DNA of 9,956 bases. It comes from Cyclobacteriaceae bacterium. Its GTDB lineage: Bacteria > Bacteroidota > Bacteroidia > Cytophagales > Cyclobacteriaceae. The translations under genes were made by a program, and so were the position numbers. The notes beneath the pieces are model-generated. The model ran no database searches, was not told the DNA's origin, and saw only the letters and a list, made by a program, of their open reading frames with translations. Where the stretch lies: the NCBI GenBank assembly GCA_030589835.1, contig JAUUZS010000102.1, positions 1 through 9,956 on the forward strand, in the 5' to 3' direction. This document shows positions 1 to 5,665 of the stretch, piece after piece (within the stretch, counting starts at the first letter, position 1; every line of letters begins with the position of its first letter).

Positions 1-1
1 A

Positions 2-2044
2 ATGAATAGCAAATACCTCCAATTAATCAAAGACTTCAATTTCTCCATATTGCCTTCAAATTTAAGCTTTAGAGCTGATCTCAATAGAAGGTTTGTGAAA
101 ACACAATATAGAAATTCTGACCTTACCACTACAGGTATCCGGCCAACATACGAGAAATTTTTTACTTTTAACCGCTTCTATACCTTACGATGGGCATTGA
201 CAAAAAATCTTTCTATTGATTATAACGCCAGGGCCAATACCGTCGTTGATGAACCATTCGGGGATTTGGATACAGAAGAAAAGACCGATGAGGTCATTAC
301 GAATCTAAAAAACCTTGGCAGAATGAAGAATTTTGATCAGAATATAAATATGACATATCGTGTCCCGCTGGATAAAATACCGTTGACAAACTGGATAAAT
401 GCTGACTTGAGATATTCTGTTGGCTACATGTGGAATGCTGGTGCCTGGTCTACCATTGACAGCCTAAACCTTCAAAAGATCCTGGGAAATATCAGTCAAA
501 ACACCAGGGATGGTGGAATTTCAGGAAAAATTGACTTTGTAAAATTATATAATAAATCAAAATTTCTTAGAGAAATCAACACTCCGCCAAGAAGAAGTAG
601 CCGAAGCAGGACAAGGCCAGGCAGAACACAAGCCCAGGATACTACGGCCAAAAAACCTGAATTGAAAGCCGTGAAAGGAATCGCAAGGTTTTTGATGATG
701 ATACGTTCGGTCAATGCATCTTTTGATATTCGTGAGGGAACAATGTTGCCTGGCTATGCGCTAGACCCTTATTTGTTTGGAATGGATGAGGCATGGTCAG
801 CCCCGGGATGGGAGTTTATACTTGGCAGTCAGAGTACTACAATTCGGGAAAAAGCAGCACATAATAATTGGCTGGTCACCGATACACTCTTTTCAGTTCC
901 TTTTACCCAATTACGATCCTACGATCTAAAACTGAAAGCCTTGGTCGAACCCTTTAAAAGTTTTAGAATACAGCTTGATGCAATGAAAAGAGGCACCGGT
1001 AATTTTAATGAAATATTCCGGGTTGATGTTGACCCGAATACCAATAATGGGATATACAACGGTTTGAATATTTCCAGATCCGGAAGCTATAGTATATCCA
1101 TAAATTCCATGAAAACTTCTTTCGAAAAAGACAATTCGGATAATACAAATCCTAATTTTTTGAAATTTGAGAAAAATCTGGATATCATTAAAAATAAGTT
1201 GGATAATAGCAATCCTAATGAGGGGACATACGCCAAGCAATCACAAGACGTGATGATTCCTGCTTTTATTGCTGCATATACCGGACAGGATGCCAATACC
1301 GTAGACTTAACCCCATTTCCAAAAATTCCTATTCCGGGTTGGCGCATAGACTATGCCGGGCTTGGGAATATCGCTGCATTAAAAGATATTTTTTCAAGCG
1401 TAAGTATAAAGCATAGTTATAGCTCAACTTATAGCATTAATAATTACTCCAATTCACTTTTATATCAAAATGAATTGGAGCTTGATGCCTTGCTGGATAC
1501 CTACCCTATCCCTTCCGACACCAATGAATTAGGTGATTTTATTTCTCCATTTTTAATGAACCAGGTGATTATTCAAGAACGTTTTTCACCACTTATTGGA
1601 ATTAGCATTCGCACCAAAAGCAGAATTACAGCAAGTATCGATTATAAAAAGCAACGAAATCTAGGACTAAACATGTCCAATTCTCAGATTACAGAATTAA
1701 ATAGTAGCGATTTGGCAGTAGCTTTTGGATTTACGAAGGCAAATATGAAATTGCCTTTCAGAGTTCAGGGAGCAATAATTACGCTCGAAAATGATCTGAC
1801 TTTTAAATTTAATTTTACCTTAAGGGACACCAAGACCATTCAGCGCAAAATAGATGAAGTTAATACAGTAACTGCCGGAAATGTTAATTTTCAGCTGAGA
1901 CCCCAAGTAGGTTATGTGCTTAATGAACGGCTGAATTTAAATTTGTATTTTGAGAGAAATATCAATACCCCAAGAATTACTACTTCGTATCCCAGATCCA
2001 CCACACAATTTGGCGTCCAGGTTCGATTTAGTTTAGCACAATAA
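2..2044 (+). CDS. sprA: SprA, type IX secretion translocon protein, C-terminal 680 residues (5' end outside window)
   Basis: This is the C-terminal part of the very large outer-membrane protein SprA, which forms the translocation pore of the type IX secretion system and is needed for gliding in Bacteroidota. Full-length family members are around 2,400 residues, so most of the gene lies upstream and the first ATG in the window is an internal Met, not a start. Visible family features are a stretch rich in alternating aromatic and polar beta-strands, the segment EGTMLPGY near residue 245, and the terminal block FERNINTPRITTSYPRS ending in GVQVRFSLAQ, which is the typical SprA C-terminus. Residues about 194-225 form a basic Arg/Ser/Thr/Lys/Pro linker without predicted strands. 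The gene is followed 47 bp later by gcvH. The family call is confident; the exact role in this organism is inferred from the family. Confidence 0.93.
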   Translation: MNSKYLQLIKDFNFSILPSNLSFRADLNRRFVKTQYRNSDLTTTGIRPTYEKFFTFNRFYTLRWALTKNLSIDYNARANTVVDEPFGDLDTEEKTDEVITNLKNLGRMKNFDQNINMTYRVPLDKIPLTNWINADLRYSVGYMWNAGAWSTIDSLNLQKILGNISQNTRDGGISGKIDFVKLYNKSKFLREINTPPRRSSRSRTRPGRTQAQDTTAKKPELKAVKGIARFLMMIRSVNASFDIREGTMLPGYALDPYLFGMDEAWSAPGWEFILGSQSTTIREKAAHNNWLVTDTLFSVPFTQLRSYDLKLKALVEPFKSFRIQLDAMKRGTGNFNEIFRVDVDPNTNNGIYNGLNISRSGSYSISINSMKTSFEKDNSDNTNPNFLKFEKNLDIIKNKLDNSNPNEGTYAKQSQDVMIPAFIAAYTGQDANTVDLTPFPKIPIPGWRIDYAGLGNIAALKDIFSSVSIKHSYSSTYSINNYSNSLLYQNELELDALLDTYPIPSDTNELGDFISPFLMNQVIIQERFSPLIGISIRTKSRITASIDYKKQRNLGLNMSNSQITELNSSDLAVAFGFTKANMKLPFRVQGAIITLENDLTFKFNFTLRDTKTIQRKIDEVNTVTAGNVNFQLRPQVGYVLNERLNLNLYFERNINTPRITTSYPRSTTQFGVQVRFSLAQ

Positions 2045-2046
2045 GT

Positions 2047-2076
2047 TTTGATCTCTCCAAATACATATTAATTTTG
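2047..2076 (+). promoter_or_regulatory. Putative Bacteroidota-type promoter for gcvH
   Basis: TTTG at 2047-2050 is followed by an 18-nt spacer and TAATTTTG at 2069-2076, an exact match to the -7 consensus TAnnTTTG used by the primary sigma factor of Bacteroidota. It lies just after the sprA stop codon and would give a very short leader before the ATG at 2092. This suggests gcvH can be transcribed independently of sprA. It is a sequence match only; AT-rich DNA yields such matches by chance. Confidence 0.45.
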
Positions 2077-2091
2077 AATAAAAATAAAACT

Positions 2092-2472
2092 ATGAATATC
2101 CCTCAGGAATTAAAATACACAAAAGACCACGAATGGATAAAGGTTGAAGGCAATCAGGCCCTGATCGGCATCACAGATTTTGCCCAAAAGGAGCTTGGTG
2201 ATATCGTGTACGTAGAAATTGAAAGTGAAGGCGATGAACTCAAAATGGGAGATGTATTTGGTACAGTAGAAGCCGTAAAGACAGTCTCTGATCTGTTTAT
2301 GCCTATTGCTGGAAAAATCATTGCTGTAAACGAAAATTTAGAAGCAGCCCCTGAAACTGTAAATAGTGATCCCTATGAAAACGGTTGGTTGATTAAAATC
2401 GAGCTGTCAGATGCTTCCGGTCTGGATGATGCGCTTTCAGCTGACGAGTATAAGAGCCTTGTGTCTGAATAG
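2092..2472 (+). CDS. gcvH: Glycine cleavage system H protein
   Basis: Lipoyl carrier protein of the glycine cleavage complex in the cytoplasm. Its lipoyl arm shuttles the aminomethyl group between the P, T and L proteins. The 126-residue length from ATG 2092 matches the family. The N-terminus has the usual YTKDHEW block (residues 9-15) and ITDFAQ(K)ELGDIVYVE (27-42). The lipoylation site is Lys63 in EAVKTVSDL, followed by the conserved P/G-rich turn and NSDPYENGWLIKI. A TTG at 2074 would add six residues (MNKNKT), but the ATG matches the usual family start better and TTG 2074 overlaps the -7 promoter element. No gcvP or gcvT is in the window. H protein also serves as a lipoyl donor in some bacteria, which could explain why it sits away from its partners. 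Confidence 0.96.
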   Translation: MNIPQELKYTKDHEWIKVEGNQALIGITDFAQKELGDIVYVEIESEGDELKMGDVFGTVEAVKTVSDLFMPIAGKIIAVNENLEAAPETVNSDPYENGWLIKIELSDASGLDDALSADEYKSLVSE

Positions 2473-2490
2473 ATTTCGTTGGAATAGTAT

Positions 2491-2865
2491 ATGTTTTTGA
2501 GATATAATCTTTTTACTTTTTTATGGGCAGGGGTAATTCTTCTATTGATCCTAATGCCAGGTCAGCAAATGCCTGCTATCGATGATCTTTTTAGCTTTGA
2601 TAAGCTGGCTCATTTAGGAGTTTTTTGCATCCTCAGCTTTCTTATGATTGTCGGTTTTTCGAAGCAAACAACCTACGCTAAGCTAAATAAAAATCCACTC
2701 AGGTATGGAATGACCATTTCAACGGGCTACGCAAGTATATTAGAGCTCGGACAGTCAATAATACCAGATCGTTATGCTAATTACCAGGATATGGCGTTTA
2801 ATCTTGTAGGAGTAATAATAGGTGTAGTAATTTTTTTATTGATTTATAAATTTTCATTTATTTGA
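2491..2865 (+). CDS. VanZ-like family small membrane protein
   Basis: A 124-residue integral membrane protein with about four hydrophobic segments (roughly 5-22, 40-56, 73-90 and 100-121). It carries the polar signature of the VanZ-like family: DKLAH (37-41) at the start of the second helix, ELGQSIIPDR (85-94), and D100 with N104 and G107 in the last helix. VanZ confers low-level teicoplanin resistance in enterococci, but the biochemical function of most family members is unknown and no resistance role should be assumed here. It starts 18 bp after the gcvH stop and is probably co-transcribed with it. A small VanZ-like gene close behind sprA and gcvH is, as I recall, a common Bacteroidota arrangement, which suggests an envelope role; that is an inference. 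Confidence 0.87.
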   Translation: MFLRYNLFTFLWAGVILLLILMPGQQMPAIDDLFSFDKLAHLGVFCILSFLMIVGFSKQTTYAKLNKNPLRYGMTISTGYASILELGQSIIPDRYANYQDMAFNLVGVIIGVVIFLLIYKFSFI

Positions 2866-2893
2866 TTTGAATTCAAATAAATTTGTATTTTTG
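2861..2893 (+). promoter_or_regulatory. Putative promoter of the first tonB gene
   Basis: TATTTTTG at 2886-2893 matches the Bacteroidota -7 consensus TAnnTTTG exactly. Upstream TTTG copies lie at 2861-2864 (21-nt spacer) and 2866-2869 (16-nt spacer), bracketing the usual spacing. The promoter overlaps the last codons of the VanZ-like gene and would give a leader of about 45 nt to the ATG at 2947. A perfect palindrome sits in the spacer and another lies downstream of the expected start point. Confidence 0.5.
2865..2878. promoter_or_regulatory. 14-bp perfect palindrome within the tonB promoter spacer
   Basis: ATTTGAATTCAAAT reads identically on both strands and lies between the putative -33 and -7 elements. 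With half-sites TTTGA/TCAAA it has the shape of a dimeric repressor operator. No regulator is identified, and chance occurrence in AT-rich DNA cannot be excluded. Confidence 0.3.
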
Positions 2894-2916
2894 TGTTTGG
2901 GATAAAAAAATATCCA

Positions 2917-2928
2917 ATCAAATTTGAT
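2917..2928. promoter_or_regulatory. 12-bp perfect palindrome in the tonB leader
   Basis: ATCAAATTTGAT is a perfect palindrome about 18 nt upstream of the first tonB start codon. It uses the same pentamer (TCAAA/TTTGA) as the palindrome at 2865-2878, in the opposite arrangement. It could be a second operator copy or a weak leader hairpin. Confidence 0.25.
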
Positions 2929-2946
2929 AACTATAAGTAGCAGAAG

Positions 2947-3624
2947 ATGGTTGAAAACAAGAAAAACCCTAAAGCAGACCTTACCAGAACTACTGGTTTA
3001 TTTTTGAATGTTGGTCTCGTAATTAGTTTGTTGATAGTGATTTTTGCCTTTGAAAAAAAGGTATATGATGATGGAAGTCAGGTAGATCTTGGTGCACAGG
3101 CAGAGGATTTCGAGGATTTAATGGATATCCCGCAAACGCAACAACCACCCCCTCCTCCACCTAAAAAAGTTCAGCCTGAAATTATCGAAGTCCCGGACGA
3201 AGAAGAAATTGAAGAAGAGATAGAAATAGATCTCGATGTTGAAATGACTGAGGAGACCGTTATTGAAGAGGTTGTTTTTGAGGAAGCACCAGAGGAAGAA
3301 GAAGTCGATGAGATTTTTACCATCGTTGAGGATCAGCCGCTTCCAATTGGAGGGATATCGGCTTTTTATAAATATGTGGGAGATAAATTAAAATATCCTG
3401 CGCAAGCGCGTAGAAGGGGTATTGAGGGTAAAGTATTCGTACAGTTTGTCGTGGATAAGGACGGCACGCTTACTGAAGTCAAGGCCGTAAAGGGAATTGG
3501 CGCAGGATGTGATGAAGAAGCTGTAAGAGTTATTAAGGGATCTCCAAAATGGAAACCGGGCAAGCAGCGCGGTCGATCCGTAAAAGTTAGAATGATTTTA
3601 CCCATCACATTTAAGCTGGGATAA
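2947..3624 (+). CDS. tonB: Energy transducer TonB
   Basis: Inner-membrane-anchored periplasmic protein that, in the family, couples the ExbB/ExbD proton-driven motor to outer-membrane TonB-dependent receptors. The 225-residue protein has a short cytoplasmic N-terminus, one membrane anchor (about 15-35), a Pro run (67-72), a highly acidic spacer (about 25 Asp/Glu in residues 78-122) and a C-terminal TonB domain (about 135-225). The domain shows KYPAQARRRGIEGKV, FVVDKDG, CDEEAVRVI and PKWKPGKQRGRSV, typical of Bacteroidota TonB. The spacer is Glu-rich rather than the classic Glu-Pro/Lys-Pro repeat. No exbB or exbD is nearby, so the motor must be encoded elsewhere. A strong terminator follows, making this probably a monocistronic unit from the promoter at 2861-2893. 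A diverged copy follows at 3871. Confidence 0.92.
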   Translation: MVENKKNPKADLTRTTGLFLNVGLVISLLIVIFAFEKKVYDDGSQVDLGAQAEDFEDLMDIPQTQQPPPPPPKKVQPEIIEVPDEEEIEEEIEIDLDVEMTEETVIEEVVFEEAPEEEEVDEIFTIVEDQPLPIGGISAFYKYVGDKLKYPAQARRRGIEGKVFVQFVVDKDGTLTEVKAVKGIGAGCDEEAVRVIKGSPKWKPGKQRGRSVKVRMILPITFKLG

Positions 3625-3642
3625 ACCAGAAAAAACATTGAC

Positions 3643-3677
3643 AAAAACCCCGATTCTTTGCAGGATCGGGGTTTTTT
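3643..3677 (+). terminator. Rho-independent terminator after tonB
   Basis: CCCCGAT at 3648-3654 pairs with ATCGGGG at 3665-3671. The stem is extended inward by a G-T and a C-G pair around a 6-nt loop, and outward by AAAAA with TTTTT. A run of six T follows. It starts 18 bp after the tonB stop. The A-tract on the left makes it potentially bidirectional, but no minus-strand gene approaches from the right. Confidence 0.9.
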
Positions 3678-3758
3678 ATTGCCTTTTTTTGCCTGGTAAA
3701 ACGAATTTCATATACAACTAATTAATTCACATAATCGTTAATAAAGATAGAGCGCATC

Positions 3759-3775
3759 GTAAATTTCAAATTTAC
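3759..3775. promoter_or_regulatory. Inverted repeat upstream of the second tonB-like gene
   Basis: GTAAATTT and AAATTTAC are perfect 8-bp arms separated by a single C, about 95 bp upstream of the ATG at 3871. The flanks TCG and CGA extend the symmetry imperfectly. There is no T-run, so it is not a terminator. It may be an operator for the downstream gene, but no regulator is known and the AT content lowers its significance. The surrounding gap 3678-3870 contains no credible ORF; the minus-strand 60-codon frame there has no family features. A near-consensus promoter lies at 3817-3847: TTTTG, a 17-nt spacer, then TA-N3-TTTG, one base too long. Confidence 0.3.
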
Positions 3776-3870
3776 ACGAGATACACACTTTGGTTTTATT
3801 AGTAGCCACTGAACCATTTTGTTGACAAACACAAACCGTAGTTTTTGTTCAACCATAAAATCTCGGAGCA

Positions 3871-4695
3871 ATGAAAACAATAGATAAAAAAAATCGCATA
3901 CCAAAAGGCACTTCCAAGAGAGAAATCATTAAATATTTAGTCGAAGATCCTTACGGACACCATTTGCTCACATTAAATTCCCTGACAAAAAAGCTGTCAA
4001 TCTTTTCCGACTTAATTCAATTAAAAGAATACAGAGATAAACAAAGCAAGTCGGCTTCATTTCTGATTTCTAGCATAAGCTTATGCCTGAGTTTCCTGTT
4101 GGTTATTGGAATATTTGAATTGGAGATCAAAAAAAGTGACCCTTCAATGAACATGAATGAAAGCATCCGGAATTTTGATGCCCTTTTGGAAATCCCTCAA
4201 ACAGAGCAGATTCATAAACCTCCTGTAAAATTACAGGCACCGCAAATTATTGAGGTTAATGATGAAGAAATTATCGAGAAGATTGAAATAGATTTGGATA
4301 TCGAAATGACAGAAGAAATGCGCATTGAGGAGGTGATAATAAAGCAAGTGAATGAGGTTATGCCAGAAGAAAAAGTGGAAGAAATATTTACAATTGTAGA
4401 AGTGCAGCCTACCCCGGTTGGAGGCATGAAGGCTTTTTATGAATTTGTAGGTAAAAATTTAAAATACCCGGGGAAAGCCACAAGGATGAATATAGAAGGG
4501 CGTGTTTTTGTTGAGTTTGTGGTAGAAAAGGACGGGTCTCTTACGGATATAAATGTTGCAAAAGGAATAGGCGCGGGATGTGACGAAGAGGCCATCAGAG
4601 TTATTTCCCAAGCTCAGAATTGGAATCCGGGAAAACAAAGAGGCAGGGCTGTTCGTGTCAGGATGGTAATGCCAATAGTATTTAAATTAATGTGA
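3871..4695 (+). CDS. Second TonB-like energy transducer, N-terminally extended tandem paralogue
   Basis: A 274-residue protein whose C-terminal 104 residues align without gaps to the TonB encoded just upstream, about two thirds identical by hand count; the spacer aligns as well (IPQT, IIEV, EIDLD, EMTEE, EIFTIVE). Hence a tandem gene duplication. It differs in three ways. First, residues 1-61 form a basic, partly helical extension before the membrane segment (about 62-82), where the first copy has only about 14 residues. Second, the Pro run is reduced to KPP. Third, the C-terminal domain has YPGKATRMNIEG and QNWNPGK in place of YPAQARRRGIEG and PKWKPGK. It is probably membrane-anchored with the C-terminus in the periplasm. 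The ATG at 3871 has GGAG just upstream (3865-3868), and no alternative Met exists before the anchor. It lies behind a terminator, so it needs its own promoter. Which receptors it serves is unknown. Confidence 0.85.
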   Translation: MKTIDKKNRIPKGTSKREIIKYLVEDPYGHHLLTLNSLTKKLSIFSDLIQLKEYRDKQSKSASFLISSISLCLSFLLVIGIFELEIKKSDPSMNMNESIRNFDALLEIPQTEQIHKPPVKLQAPQIIEVNDEEIIEKIEIDLDIEMTEEMRIEEVIIKQVNEVMPEEKVEEIFTIVEVQPTPVGGMKAFYEFVGKNLKYPGKATRMNIEGRVFVEFVVEKDGSLTDINVAKGIGAGCDEEAIRVISQAQNWNPGKQRGRAVRVRMVMPIVFKLM

Positions 4696-4771
4696 CCAAT
4701 GCACGCAAGATTTATAATGTTGCCTTTTCAAGATTTTGGCTTGTTCAGCAATCCTTTAATGGATTTCCCAA

Positions 4772-4903
4772 TTAAGGTATGAATAACGATTTCTTTGCCA
4801 ATATAAGATAAGCCACGACCCAAAGTACCAGGAAAAACAACCCAAGCCATATCGGCTAATAGTCATCACTTTTCAAGCGTTTTGATTTTGAATGCTGACC
4901 CAC
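4772..4903 (-). pseudogene. Possible decayed short single-pass membrane protein
   Basis: Read from a GTG at 4903 on the minus strand, 15 codons give a basic/polar stretch ending KSDDY. A TAG follows at 4858-4856, then in the same frame 27 codons including an uninterrupted hydrophobic segment (WLGLFFLVLWVVAYLILA) and a basic tail KKS before TAA. A charged N-terminus, one membrane helix and a positive tail in a single frame are typical of small bacterial membrane proteins, so the lone stop suggests decay or a sequencing error. A different minus frame (ATG at 4850 to TGA at 4728, 40 residues) is also open here, and a frameshifted gene is possible. I do not recognise a family, and there is no clear ribosome site; it could be chance. 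Confidence 0.25.
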
Positions 4904-5062
4904 GGTAATTTAATCAATAAATATTCAACAATACCACAAAAAATGTTGTTAAAAAGGGTACATGAAGAAAAATTGCCTTCCCCGCTTAAAGGGTTTAAGG
5001 CTATAAAATAAATTTTCTGTGACACCTTAAAAAATTTAGACGGCATTTTCAAACACGTTTTG

Positions 5063-5070
5063 TAACTTTG
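5063..5070 (+). promoter_or_regulatory. Putative -7 promoter element of def
   Basis: TAACTTTG is an exact match to the Bacteroidota -7 consensus TAnnTTTG, 22 bp upstream of the def ATG. I see no convincing TTTG/TTG at the usual -33 spacing, so the promoter is supported by one element only. The transcript would have a short leader and probably also covers the omega-amidase gene. Confidence 0.4.
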
Positions 5071-5092
5071 CGGCTTATTAAAAAATCGTTTA

Positions 5093-5647
5093 ATGATTTA
5101 TTCAATTGTAGCATTCGGTCATCCAGTTTTAAAAAAAGAGGCTCAAGATATAGATAAAGATAAAATTGATATCATGGAGCTGTCAGAAAACATGTTTGAA
5201 ACCATGTATGCTGCTCAGGGAATTGGCCTTGCCGCCCCTCAAATTGGGAAAAGTCTCCGCATGTTTATCGCCGATGCCTCTCCACTGGAAGATGAAGAAA
5301 TAGGTGACTGGAAACAGGTATTTGTTAATCCTGAAATCATCGATGAATATGGAGATGAGTGGGCATTTGAAGAAGGGTGTCTTTCTATTCCTGATATCAG
5401 AGAGGAAGTGATCCGTCCGGAAAAAGTTAAAATCAATTACTTTGACGAAAATTGGGTTGAGCACACCGAGGTTTTTGAAGGCATGAAGGCCAGGATTATC
5501 CAGCATGAATATGATCACATTGAAGGCATATTATTTACGGATCATCTCACTTCTTTCAAAAAAAGATTGTTGAAAAGTAAACTTACCAACATCACCAAAG
5601 GCATTGTAAAAGCGGAATACCGGATGAATTTTCCGGCAAGAAAATAA
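5093..5647 (+). CDS. def: Peptide deformylase
   Basis: Cytoplasmic metalloenzyme that removes the formyl group from the initiator methionine of nascent proteins. All three family motifs are present in the 184-residue protein: GIGLAAPQIG (43-52), EGCLSIP (94-100) and QHEYDHIEG (137-145). Expected metal ligands are Cys96, His138 and His142, with Glu139 as the catalytic base. Length and start (MIYSIVAFGHPVLKK) match the family. It has a -7 promoter element just upstream. The omega-amidase gene follows in the same reading frame, with only 18 nt between the def stop and its likely TTG start, so the two are very likely one transcript. Confidence 0.97.
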   Translation: MIYSIVAFGHPVLKKEAQDIDKDKIDIMELSENMFETMYAAQGIGLAAPQIGKSLRMFIADASPLEDEEIGDWKQVFVNPEIIDEYGDEWAFEEGCLSIPDIREEVIRPEKVKINYFDENWVEHTEVFEGMKARIIQHEYDHIEGILFTDHLTSFKKRLLKSKLTNITKGIVKAEYRMNFPARK

Positions 5648-5665
5648 CCCTTACTGGTACAAAAA

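Larger units (their letters stand above)
4696..5092. other. 397-bp intergenic region between the second tonB-like gene and def
   Basis: I see no full-length gene here. It contains a possible broken minus-strand membrane peptide (4772-4903), a 22-codon + strand frame (4943-5011) with no family signal, a small hairpin CTTAAA-GGG-TTTAAG at 4985-4999 without a T-tract, and the def promoter near its right end. No clear terminator follows the second tonB-like gene. Confidence 0.5.

Noticed and set aside
590..680. Arg/Ser-rich stretch in SprA as a possible insertion or foreign segment
   Set aside because: SprA proteins usually have a variable charged linker just before the EGTMLPGY segment, and the frame and composition are continuous on both sides.
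926..1347. Two overlapping minus-strand frames (104 and 86 codons) inside sprA
   Set aside because: They lie fully inside a well-supported sprA reading frame and show no family signal.
3822..3827. TTGACA resembling an E. coli -35 box upstream of the second tonB-like gene
   Set aside because: Bacteroidota primary sigma factor does not use the TTGACA/TATAAT consensus, and no matching -10 lies at the right distance.
3722..3904. 60-codon open frame on the minus strand between the two tonB genes
   Set aside because: It overlaps the start of the second tonB-like gene, has no recognisable motif or ribosome site, and lies in AT-rich intergenic sequence containing an inverted repeat.
4985..4999. Small hairpin CTTAAA-GGG-TTTAAG as a terminator for the second tonB-like gene
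   Set aside because: The stem is six AT-rich pairs and no T-tract follows; it also lies about 290 bp after the stop codon.
4943..5011. 22-codon + strand frame starting ATG TTG TTA
   Set aside because: Too short, with no promoter, ribosome site or family resemblance; such frames are expected by chance.
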